Assembly: GCF_014207445.1 (NCBI RefSeq)
Contig: NZ_JACHEM010000019.1
Location: 17,639 to 81,638 of the forward strand
DNA: 64,000 bases
Origin: Streptomyces candidus
GTDB taxonomy: Bacteria; Actinomycetota; Actinomycetes; Streptomycetales; Streptomycetaceae
Reading direction: 5' to 3'
Shown here: piece by piece, positions 27,216 through 34,171 of the stretch
Layout: each line of letters opens with the position of its first letter
Numbering within the stretch: position 1 is the first letter of the stretch
The notes under the pieces: generated by a model
What the model saw: the letters and a program-made list of their open reading frames with translations, nothing else
Told to the model about the DNA's origin: nothing
Databases searched by the model: none
Program-made: the position numbers and the translations under genes

Positions 27216-27548
27216 TCAGACGACCCCCTCCAGCTCCTGAAGCAGCCGCCGCTTGGGCCGGGTGCCCACTATCGACCGCACCGGCTCGCCTCCCCGGAAG
27301 ACCATGAGGGTGGGGGCCGCCAGCACGCCGTACGCGGCAGCAGTGCCGGGGCTGGTGTCCACGTCGAGCTGCACGATCTTGAGCCGGTCCCGCTCCTCGT
27401 CGGCGAGCGCCTTGAGTACGGGCGCGATCTGGCGGCACGGGCCGCACCAGTCGGCCCCGAACTCCACGAGCACCGGGAGATCCGACTTCAGCACCACCTC
27501 GTCGAAGTTCGCGTCCGTGACCTCGTCCAGCCCCGCTGTTCTGAACAT
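27216..27548 (-). CDS. trxA: Thioredoxin
   Basis: A 110-residue thioredoxin. The dithiol site W-C-G-P-C (LVEFGADWCGPCRQIAPVLK, residues about 27-46) is intact, as are the buried Asp region (KIVQLDVDTS) and the cis-proline loop (VLAAPTLMVFRGGEP). It reduces cytosolic protein disulfides with thioredoxin reductase, which is not in this window. It lies 50 bases downstream of a MerR-type regulator on the same strand, suggesting a redox- or thiol-responsive operon. The ATG at 27548 has a GAGGGGA ribosome site. Confidence 0.93.
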   Translation of the reverse strand: MFRTAGLDEVTDANFDEVVLKSDLPVLVEFGADWCGPCRQIAPVLKALADEERDRLKIVQLDVDTSPGTAAAYGVLAAPTLMVFRGGEPVRSIVGTRPKRRLLQELEGVV

Positions 27549-27598
27549 GTTCGTCCCCTCTCGTGGCGGCCGTCCGTGCGGCGTCACCTGTTCGCTGT

Positions 27599-27994
27599 TC
27601 ACGACTGACCGAGTTCGCACAGCGGCGTCGGCCCGTCCGGAAGATCCGCCTGGGCCCGTACCAGCTGGGCCCCCACCTGGGCACGCACAGTCGTCAACTC
27701 CGCGATCAGCAGGTCGAGTTCCGCGAGCTTGCGCCGGTAGACGTCGAGCGAGGCCGGACAGGCGTCCCCGGCCGGATGCCCGGCGTTCAGACACTCCAGG
27801 AACGGCCGGGTGTCCTCGAGGCCGAAGCCGAAGTCCTGGAGCGTACGGATCTGCTCGACGAGCCGAAGGTCGTCGTCGCCGTACACGCGGTATCCGTTGA
27901 CCGCACGAGGGGCGGCCAACAGCCCGCGGGACTCGTAGTACCGCAGGGTCCGGGTGCTGACTCCGGCCCGTTCCGCCAGTTCACCGATGCGCAT
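27599..27994 (-). CDS. MerR-family regulator preceding thioredoxin
   Basis: A 131-residue MerR-type activator. The winged-helix start MRIGELAERAGVSTRTLRYY is followed by ESRGLLAAPRAVNGYRVYGD and a dimerisation coiled coil (about 75-115). Cysteines at LECLNAG, DACPASL and near the C-terminus (CELGQS) could sense thiols or metals, but the pattern is not that of SoxR. It heads a two-gene unit with thioredoxin. A dyad inside a 19-base -35/-10 spacer lies upstream of its ATG (27994), the arrangement MerR proteins act on. Confidence 0.9.
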   Translation of the reverse strand: MRIGELAERAGVSTRTLRYYESRGLLAAPRAVNGYRVYGDDDLRLVEQIRTLQDFGFGLEDTRPFLECLNAGHPAGDACPASLDVYRRKLAELDLLIAELTTVRAQVGAQLVRAQADLPDGPTPLCELGQS

Positions 27995-28427
27995 GGGGAC
28001 GACGCTAGACCTTGACGCGGACGTCAGGGCAAGGAGGCGGGGAGTCGTCGAGGACCGTTTCGAGCCCGGCGCCGCTCCGACCTCTGCCGACATCGCGGTG
28101 TTCGCGCTGGCCCGTGCCGAGGACGGAACTCCCCTCGGCTGTGCGGGGCTTCGCGCCCTCGGGGACGCGGCGGGCGAACTGAAGCGGATGTACGTGATCC
28201 CGGCCGGGCGCGGTACGGGCGTGGCTCCGGCGCTGCTGGAGTTCCTGGAGCAGTGGGCCCGGGACCGGGGCTGGACCCGACTGCGTCTGGAAACGGGCCT
28301 CTCGCAGCCGGACGCGGTGCACTTCTGCACCCGCTCCGGATACCGCCGCATCCCCGATTTCGGCACGTACACGGGCCTCGAAAGCACGTCGCTGTGTTTC
28401 GAGCGCGAGCTGACGCCGGTCCTTTGA
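27993..28427 (+). CDS. GNAT acetyltransferase, N-terminus uncertain or truncated
   Basis: The frame ending at 28427 carries a typical GNAT core: FALARAEDGTPLGCAGLRAL, the acetyl-CoA site ELKRMYVIPAGRGTGVAPAL, then TRLRLETGLSQPDAVHFCTR and SGYRRIPDFG. Homologous proteins have about 20-30 more residues before this part. Here the only in-frame ATG (27993) overlaps the divergent MerR start and crosses its operator, and no ribosome site is visible. The gene is either truncated at its 5' end or starts at an unusual codon. The catalytic core would be nearly complete; the substrate is unknown. Confidence 0.55.
   Translation: MGTTLDLDADVRARRRGVVEDRFEPGAAPTSADIAVFALARAEDGTPLGCAGLRALGDAAGELKRMYVIPAGRGTGVAPALLEFLEQWARDRGWTRLRLETGLSQPDAVHFCTRSGYRRIPDFGTYTGLESTSLCFERELTPVL
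28010..28029. promoter_or_regulatory. MerR-type operator within an elongated promoter spacer
   Basis: CCTTGACG (28010-28017) and CGTCAGGG (28022-28029) form an 8-base dyad with one mismatch and a 4-base centre. On the minus strand it sits between TTGCCC and TAGCGT hexamers spaced 19 bases apart, the long spacer that MerR activators untwist. Confidence 0.65.
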
Positions 28428-28606
28428 CCCGCTCGCCCCACCGGCCACGGGCGATGCCGACCCCACCGCCCACGCTCGCCCCGCCGCGCCCGCTCGCCCC
28501 ACCGGCCATCGGCACCGTACCCGCCGCCCCCCCCCGGCACGGCCGGACGTGCCGTCCCCCAGGCCGGCCACGACGTCGCCCGGCCATACCGAGCAGTGCC
28601 GTCGGC

Positions 28607-29101
28607 TCAGCCCGAAGCCTCCGGTGCGGAAGCCTCCGGCCCGGACTCCCGGGACCTTCCCAGTGCCAGCGTCGGGGGGTCTCCCCACGGCGTTTCGAGA
28701 GCCGCGCGCAGGGCGTCCACGGCGTCCCGGCCGATGCGTTCGGCCAGCCGCGCCTCCAGCCCCTCCAGGATCAGCCCCGCCTGCCGGTGCACCCGTTCGC
28801 CCTCTGGTGTGCGGCGGATCAGCCGTCGGCGGGCGGAAGCGGGGTCGGGGACCTGCTCCAGCATTCCAGCGGCGACCAGGCCGTGCACGGCCTGGTGGGC
28901 GGTCTGCCGGGTGACGCCCATGCGGCGGGCGGCCTCGGAGACGGTGGTACCGCCGTCCTCCAGAACGGAGAAGAGCTGCGACTGCGGCGCGGAGACCGGC
29001 TGCTCCCCCGCCGCCTCCAGCGCGGCGAGCATCGCCTCCTCGAACCAGCGTCGGGCCTCCCCGAGGAGTTGGGGCAGCTGGCGGTGCGTGGGACGGCGCA
29101 T
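28607..29101 (-). CDS. MarR-family regulator, probable repressor of queD
   Basis: A 164-residue MarR-type winged-helix protein: APQSQLFSVLEDGGTTVSEA, then ARRMGVTRQTAHQAVHGLVA and the wing with RRRLIRRTPEGERVHRQAG. GAGGAAACC precedes the ATG at 29101; an in-frame ATG at 29197 exists but lies inside the operator palindrome. The divergent neighbour is a quercetinase, and MarR or TetR-type repressors relieved by flavonols are known for such genes, so flavonoid sensing is a reasonable inference. Confidence 0.88.
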   Translation of the reverse strand: MRRPTHRQLPQLLGEARRWFEEAMLAALEAAGEQPVSAPQSQLFSVLEDGGTTVSEAARRMGVTRQTAHQAVHGLVAAGMLEQVPDPASARRRLIRRTPEGERVHRQAGLILEGLEARLAERIGRDAVDALRAALETPWGDPPTLALGRSRESGPEASAPEASG

Positions 29102-29177
29102 GGTTTCCTCACGGGGCGGATCGGCGATCGGAGCGGTGCGCGAGTCACCACGTACGGGTTGCTCCGCAGCGCCATCA

Positions 29178-29198
29178 TATGTCAGGCTGCCTGACATA
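29178..29198. promoter_or_regulatory. 21-bp palindrome between marR-like gene and queD
   Basis: TATGTCAGGC (29178-29187) and GCCTGACATA (29189-29198) are perfect 10-base arms around one central base. The site lies in the divergent gap, 77 bases from the MarR ATG and 116 from queD, and is the likely MarR operator. Confidence 0.75.
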
Positions 29199-29313
29199 GA
29201 TACTCGGCGTCGCTCCTCGGCACCGGGCTGCGCGGCGTGCCCGCCGCGTCCCCCGCCCCCGGCTTCCCACCGGGAGCACCAGGAGCAGCCGTCCCCCCAC
29301 CTACGGAGACCGC

Positions 29314-29871
29314 ATGACCCTCGAATACGCCACCCGCTACCGCCGGGCCTCGCGCATACCGGCCGACCCCACGAAGCCGTACGTCATCGAGAAGGGGGAG
29401 GGCGACCGCGCGCATCTCTTCGGCGACCTGGTGACCGTGTACGCGGGTGCCGAGCAGACCGAGAACACCTTCAACTTCTTCACCGTCGAGGGCCCCAAGG
29501 GCGACATCATCCCGGCCCACCTGCACGCCGACACGCACGAGGTCTTCTACGTCACCCAGGGCGCCGTCCGGCTCTTCGTCGAAGATCTGGCGGGCGAGCA
29601 GATGGAACGCCTGCTCACCCCCGGCGACTTCGGCTTCGTACCCAAGAACTGCACGCACTCCTACCGCATGGAGCGGCATCACAGTCAGGTCGTCGGCGTC
29701 GCCGCGGGGCCGGGCCGCACCTACGAGCGATTCTTCGAGAACCTCGGCACGCCCGTCGGGGAGATGGGCCTGCCGCACGCCCCGGTCGTGCCGGAGCCGC
29801 AGAAGTTCGCCACCGTGCCGCAGGAATTCGACGTGCGCTTCCTGCCCGACCACCAGTGGCGCACCCAGTGA
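29314..29871 (+). CDS. queD: Quercetin 2,4-dioxygenase (monocupin QueD type)
   Basis: A 185-residue single-domain cupin that fits QueD of Streptomyces sp. FLA in length and in metal-site positions. His69, His71 and Glu76 (PAHLHADTHEVFYVTQG) and His115 (KNCTHSYRM) fall exactly at the residues reported as nickel/cobalt ligands of that enzyme. QueD cleaves the flavonol C ring with O2, releasing carbon monoxide. The ATG at 29314 starts MTLEYATRYRRASRIPAD. A MarR regulator is divergent with a palindromic operator between, and an esterase gene overlaps the 3' end, which could process the depside product or flavonol esters. Confidence 0.85.
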   Translation: MTLEYATRYRRASRIPADPTKPYVIEKGEGDRAHLFGDLVTVYAGAEQTENTFNFFTVEGPKGDIIPAHLHADTHEVFYVTQGAVRLFVEDLAGEQMERLLTPGDFGFVPKNCTHSYRMERHHSQVVGVAAGPGRTYERFFENLGTPVGEMGLPHAPVVPEPQKFATVPQEFDVRFLPDHQWRTQ

Positions 29872-30869
29872 CCGCCCCGGCCGCCGACGGGGACACCGCG
29901 ATCCCCCTCCCGCTCCTGCTCCGGGCCCCGCACCCGGACGGCGCCCCCCTTCCACCCTCCGCCCAACTCCCCTCCGGCGTACGGCACCTGCGCGGCATCC
30001 CGTACGGAGAACTCGACGGCAGCCGCCCCCTCGAACTCGACCTCTGGCTCCCCGCCGCCCCCGCCCCCCGCGCGCCTCTGGTGCTGTTCGTGCACGGCGG
30101 CGCCTGGCGGCGCGGTCGGCGCGACGACATGGGGCTGCACACCCGGCAGTGGAACCCGGGCCCGCTCGCCCGCATCGCGGAGACGGGCTTCGCGGTCGCC
30201 GCCGTCGACTACCGGCTCAGCGGCGAGGCCGTCTTCCCGGCCCCACTGGAGGACCTGCGCGCCGCCCTGCGGTGGCTGGCGCTGCGTGCGGACGAGCTGG
30301 GTGTCGACGTCGGGCGGACGGTGGTGTGGGGCGAGTCGGCGGGCGGCCACCTCACCTCGCTGCTCACCCTCGCAGGCCCCACGCCCGAGCCCGGAACCAC
30401 CCGGCCCACCCCAGGAACCGCCGTGCCCGCAACCGCGGCGCGGCAACCCGCCCCCGCCCGGCCCGAGGACGCCGTCGGTCTCTCCGGTGCCGTCGTCTGG
30501 TACGGGCCGAGCGACTTCACCACGCCCCGTGGCTACTACTCCCCGGATGCCGCCGGTACACCCGACGCGTTGTTCCTCGGTGCGCCCGCGGCCACCGTTC
30601 CCGAACTCGCCCGGACCGCGAGCCCTCTCGCTCAGGTGCACCCGGCCGCACCTCCGTTCCTCCTCGTGCACGGGGCGGCGGACAGCATGGTCCCGTGTTC
30701 GCACAGCGAGGACCTCGCCGCCGCCCTGAGGAAGTGCGGCGTCCAGGCCGAGCTGCGCCTCGTCCCCGGCGCGGACCACGGCTGGCACGGCGTGGCGCAG
30801 GAACAGGTGGAGGAGGTCTTCACGTACTCGCTCGACTTCGCCCGCGCCCTGGTCGGACTCACCGACTGA
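29868..30869 (+). CDS. Alpha/beta-hydrolase, esterase of the BD-FAE/kynurenine-formamidase type
   Basis: A 333-residue serine hydrolase. The oxyanion motif H-G-G-A-W (VLFVHGGAWRRG, residues about 72-83), nucleophile G-E-S-A-G-G (VVWGESAGGHLTS, about 155-167), the acid (near HGAADSMVP) and catalytic His in PGADHGWHG are all present. An Ala/Pro-rich insert follows the nucleophile region. The GTG at 29868 overlaps the queD stop (GTGA), so it is co-translated with the quercetinase. A depsidase or flavonoid-ester hydrolase role is plausible, since quercetinase makes an ester (depside). Confidence 0.85.
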   Translation: MTAPAADGDTAIPLPLLLRAPHPDGAPLPPSAQLPSGVRHLRGIPYGELDGSRPLELDLWLPAAPAPRAPLVLFVHGGAWRRGRRDDMGLHTRQWNPGPLARIAETGFAVAAVDYRLSGEAVFPAPLEDLRAALRWLALRADELGVDVGRTVVWGESAGGHLTSLLTLAGPTPEPGTTRPTPGTAVPATAARQPAPARPEDAVGLSGAVVWYGPSDFTTPRGYYSPDAAGTPDALFLGAPAATVPELARTASPLAQVHPAAPPFLLVHGAADSMVPCSHSEDLAAALRKCGVQAELRLVPGADHGWHGVAQEQVEEVFTYSLDFARALVGLTD

Positions 30870-30933
30870 CCGCACGGGCACGGGCGCGTACCCGGATCAG
30901 GACCGCCGACGTCCCTCCGGCCGTAAGAACGGG

Positions 30934-30963
30934 CCGGGCCGGGCCCGGGTGGCCCCGGCCCGG
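30934..30963. terminator. Bidirectional hairpin between the esterase and argG
   Basis: Perfect 10-base arms (30934-30943 CCGGGCCGGG and 30954-30963) with a 10-base loop lie between two convergent genes. No gene was recognised in the rest of 30870-31156. Confidence 0.5.
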
Positions 30964-31156
30964 CGGGTGGGCGGCCCGAGTCGGCGCGGGCATCGTCCGG
31001 GCCGGTCACAGGTGGAGTCGTCCAGCCGCCAGAATGCGCGGATCCGCCGCCATGTACCAGGTACCGGCGGCAACCGGACACCGGGTCGGGAGGGGCCGGT
31101 CCGGAACGCCCCTACCCGCAGAGCGGAACCGCACCCGAGCGGGTCCTCCAGCCGGC

Positions 31157-32602
31157 CTAGTCCGTGCCGAACTCCATCGCCGCACGGTCCAGCATCTCCT
31201 CGTCGCCGGAGACCTCGCCGCGTGAGGCGATGGCCTCGGCGCCGCCCTCCGGCATCGCGCCGATCAGGCCGGTGGCCGCCGCCTGGGCCGCGCCGATGGA
31301 GGGGTTGGCGGTGCCGATCAGGCCGAGGCTCGCGTACTGCTCCAGCTTGGCGCGCGAATCGGCGATGTCGAGATTGCGCATGGTGAGCTGGCCGATCCGG
31401 TCGACCGGGCCGAACGCGGAGTCCTCGGTGCGCTCCATGGACAGCTTGTCCGGGTGGTACGAGAACGCCGGGCCCGTCGTGTTGAGGATCGAGTAGTCCT
31501 CGCCGCGCCGCAGCCGCAGGGTCACCTCGCCGGTGACGGCGGCCCCGACCCAGCGCTGGAGGGACTCACGGACCATGAGCGCCTGGGGGTCCAGCCACCG
31601 GCCCTCGTACATGAGACGGCCGAGCCGCCGGCCCTCGTTGTGGTACTGGGCGAGGGTGTCCTCGTTGTGGATCGCGTTGACCAGCCGCTCGTACGCGGCG
31701 TGCAGCAGGGCCATGCCGGGAGCCTCGTAGATGCCGCGGCTCTTGGCCTCGATGATGCGGTTCTCGATCTGGTCGGACATGCCCATGCCGTGGCGTCCGC
31801 CGATCGCGTTGGCCTCCATCACCAGATCGACGGGTGACGCGAACTCCTTGCCGTTGATCGCGACCGGACGGCCCTGGTCGAAGGCGATCGAGACGTCCTC
31901 GGTGGCGATCTCGACCGACGGGTCCCAGAACCGCACGCCCATGATCGGTTCGACGGTCTCGACGCCGGTGTCCAGGTGCTCCAGGGTCTTGGCCTCGTGG
32001 GTGGCGCCCCAGATGTTGGCGTCGGTGGAGTACGCCTTCTCCGTGGAGTCCCGGTAGGGCAGGTCGTGGGCGAGCAGCCACTCCGACATTTCCTTGCGGC
32101 CGCCGAGTTCGGTCACGAAGTCCGCGTCGAGCCAGGGCTTGTAGATCCGCAGGTGGGGGTTGGCGAGCAGGCCGTAGCGGTAGAACCGTTCGATGTCGTT
32201 GCCCTTGAAGGTCGAGCCGTCGCCCCAGATCTGGACGTCGTCCTCCAGCATCGCCCGTACGAGCAGCGTGCCGGTGACGGCGCGGCCCAGCGGCGTGGTG
32301 TTGAAGTACGCCCGCCCGCCCGACCGGATGTGGAACGCGCCGCAGGTCAGCGCCGCCAGCCCCTCCTCGACGAGCGCCGCACGGCAGTCGACGAGCCGCG
32401 CGATCTGAGCGCCGTACGCCTTGGCACGGCCGGGCACCGACTCGATGTCGGGCTCGTCGTACTGGCCGATGTCGGCGGTGTACGTGCAGGGGACGGCGCC
32501 CTTGTCGCGCATCCAGGCGACGGCGACGGAGGTGTCGAGTCCGCCGGAGAAGGCGATACCGACGCGTTCGCCGGCGGGGAGGGAGGTGAGGACCTTAGAC
32601 AT
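31157..32602 (-). CDS. argG: Argininosuccinate synthase
   Basis: A 481-residue argininosuccinate synthase of the longer ArgG class. It joins citrulline and aspartate with ATP in arginine biosynthesis. The N-type ATP pyrophosphatase loop is FSGGLDTSVAVAW (residues about 18-30). IGQYDEPDIESVPGRAKAYG and QIWGDGSTFKGNDIERFYRY carry substrate-binding segments, and DANIWGATHEAKTLEHLDTG is characteristic of this class. The ATG at 32602 gives MSKVLTSLPAGERVGIAFSG; an in-frame ATG at 32617 is possible but would abut the ARG box. No other arginine gene lies nearby. Confidence 0.96.
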   Translation of the reverse strand: MSKVLTSLPAGERVGIAFSGGLDTSVAVAWMRDKGAVPCTYTADIGQYDEPDIESVPGRAKAYGAQIARLVDCRAALVEEGLAALTCGAFHIRSGGRAYFNTTPLGRAVTGTLLVRAMLEDDVQIWGDGSTFKGNDIERFYRYGLLANPHLRIYKPWLDADFVTELGGRKEMSEWLLAHDLPYRDSTEKAYSTDANIWGATHEAKTLEHLDTGVETVEPIMGVRFWDPSVEIATEDVSIAFDQGRPVAINGKEFASPVDLVMEANAIGGRHGMGMSDQIENRIIEAKSRGIYEAPGMALLHAAYERLVNAIHNEDTLAQYHNEGRRLGRLMYEGRWLDPQALMVRESLQRWVGAAVTGEVTLRLRRGEDYSILNTTGPAFSYHPDKLSMERTEDSAFGPVDRIGQLTMRNLDIADSRAKLEQYASLGLIGTANPSIGAAQAAATGLIGAMPEGGAEAIASRGEVSGDEEMLDRAAMEFGTD

Positions 32603-32622
32603 AGGAAGAGTATGCACACAGA

Positions 32623-32636
32623 CGCATGGTCATGCA
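32623..32636. promoter_or_regulatory. Probable ARG box upstream of argG
   Basis: On the minus strand TGCAT-GACC-ATGCG matches the palindromic TGCAT-N4-ATGCA pattern of Streptomyces ArgR sites with one mismatch. It ends 21 bases before the argG ATG, and another TGCAT half-site lies closer to the start. Confidence 0.6.
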
Positions 32637-32924
32637 AAGCCGCGCGTGCAACCACGGGTCCGGGTCCACCCCTACCACGCCCCGCGGGCAAAGCCCCGCA
32701 CCTCTCGAACGAGGCCGGAACGCGGGGACGGGTGTCGCCCGTCCGTCCGGTTTTGATTCGTTTCAGCCCACTGGGAACGCATGGGGCCCCCGGCCCGGCG
32801 AACCGACTGCGCGCCGATACGCCAATCCCCTCTCGAAAGGGGCGACTCACAGGACTCTCCCGTCCCCGCTCGACCCGCCTCCCTCCTGCTCCCCAACCCT
32901 TGCCGCCATCAGTAGCCCCATGCT

Positions 32925-32936
32925 TGAATCGATTCA
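32925..32936. promoter_or_regulatory. LacI-type operator of the L-rhamnose operon
   Basis: TGAATCGATTCA is a perfect 12-base palindrome with the central CG typical of LacI-family operators, 70 bases upstream of the isomerase ATG. A LacI-type rhamnose repressor is the likely binder; its gene is not in this window. Confidence 0.65.
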
Positions 32937-33006
32937 CCGAGCCGCACCGCGTTCACAGGCACTCGCCGCGCACTCCGCACACTCCGCCCCGGGCAAGGAA
33001 GATTCC

Positions 33007-34170
33007 ATGGTCGAATTCGCCGACACAGCCCCACGCCTCGCCGCCCTCGCGATCGAGGTCCCCTCCTGGGCGTACGGCAACTCCGGCACCCGCTTCAAGG
33101 TCTTCGGCACGCCGGGCACCCCCCGTACCGTCGAGGAGAAGATCGCCGACGCCGCGACGGTCCACCGCTTCACCGGGCTCGCCCCGACCGTGGCCCTGCA
33201 CATCCCCTGGGACACCGTCGACGACTACGGCGAACTCCGCGCATACGCGGAGGACTTGGGCATCGCGATCGGCACGGTCAACAGCAACACCTTCCAGGAC
33301 GACGCCTACAAGCTCGGCAGCCTCACCCATGCGGACCCCAAGGTCCGCCGCCAGGCCGTCGACCACCACCTCGCCTGCATCGACGTCATGAACGTGACCG
33401 GCTCCCGCGACCTGAAGATCTGGCTCGCCGACGGCACCAACTACCCCGGCCAGGACGACATCCGCGCCCGCCAGGACCGGCTGGCCGAGGGCCTCGCCGA
33501 GATATACGCCCAGCTCTCGGGCGAGCAGCGGCTGGTACTGGAGTACAAGTTCTTCGAGCCGGCCTTCTACCACACGGACGTCCCCGACTGGGGGACCTCG
33601 TACGCGCACTGCCTGGCCCTGGGCGAGCGGGCGAAGGTGTGCCTGGACACCGGCCACCACGCGCCCGGCACCAACATCGAGTTCATCGTGGCCCAGCTCC
33701 TGCGCCTCGGAAAGCTCGGCTCCTTCGACTTCAACAGCCGTTTCTACGCGGACGACGACCTGATCGTCGGCGCGGCCGACCCGTACCAGCTCTTCCGCAT
33801 CATGGTCGAGGTGATCAGGGGCGGCGGGTACGGCCCCGATTCGGACGTGGCGCTGATGCTCGACCAGTGCCACAACATCGAGCAGAAGATCCCCGGCCAG
33901 ATCCGCTCCGTGCTCAACGTGCAGGAGATGACCGCCCGCGCCCTGCTCCTGGACACCGAGGCGCTGGACGCGGCACGCACGGCGGGGGACGTGCTCCTCG
34001 CCCACGAGATCTTCAACGACGCCTTCTATACGGACGTACGGAAGGACCTCGCCGAGTGGCGCGAGTCCCGCGGCCTGCCGGGCGACCCGGTGCGGGCGTA
34101 CCTCGCCGACGGCTACCAGCAGCAGATCGAGTCGGACCGGGTCGGCGGACACCAGGCAGGGTGGAACTGA
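33007..34170 (+). CDS. rhaI: L-rhamnose isomerase
   Basis: A 387-residue xylose-isomerase-like TIM-barrel enzyme converting L-rhamnose to L-rhamnulose. The metal and substrate residues are in LVLEYKFFEPAFYHTDVPDW, KVCLDTGHHAPGTNIEF and LGSFDFNSRFYADDDLIVG, and GIAIGTVNSNTFQDDAYKLG precedes them. This is the Gram-positive/Pseudomonas stutzeri type, distinct from E. coli RhaA. The ATG at 33007 has AAGGAAG upstream. It is the first gene of a three-gene operon; the aldolase/dehydrogenase starts one base after its stop. Confidence 0.92.
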   Translation: MVEFADTAPRLAALAIEVPSWAYGNSGTRFKVFGTPGTPRTVEEKIADAATVHRFTGLAPTVALHIPWDTVDDYGELRAYAEDLGIAIGTVNSNTFQDDAYKLGSLTHADPKVRRQAVDHHLACIDVMNVTGSRDLKIWLADGTNYPGQDDIRARQDRLAEGLAEIYAQLSGEQRLVLEYKFFEPAFYHTDVPDWGTSYAHCLALGERAKVCLDTGHHAPGTNIEFIVAQLLRLGKLGSFDFNSRFYADDDLIVGAADPYQLFRIMVEVIRGGGYGPDSDVALMLDQCHNIEQKIPGQIRSVLNVQEMTARALLLDTEALDAARTAGDVLLAHEIFNDAFYTDVRKDLAEWRESRGLPGDPVRAYLADGYQQQIESDRVGGHQAGWN

Positions 34171-34171
34171 C

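Larger units (their letters stand above)
32603..33006. other. Shared divergent control region of argG and the rhamnose operon
   Basis: This 404-base gap contains no credible gene. It holds the ARG box near argG, a CCCCT/AGGGG hairpin around 32829-32844, the TGAATCGATTCA palindrome at 32925 and the AAGGAAG ribosome site of the isomerase gene. The region 32640-32900 shows nothing further that I can identify. Confidence 0.6.
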
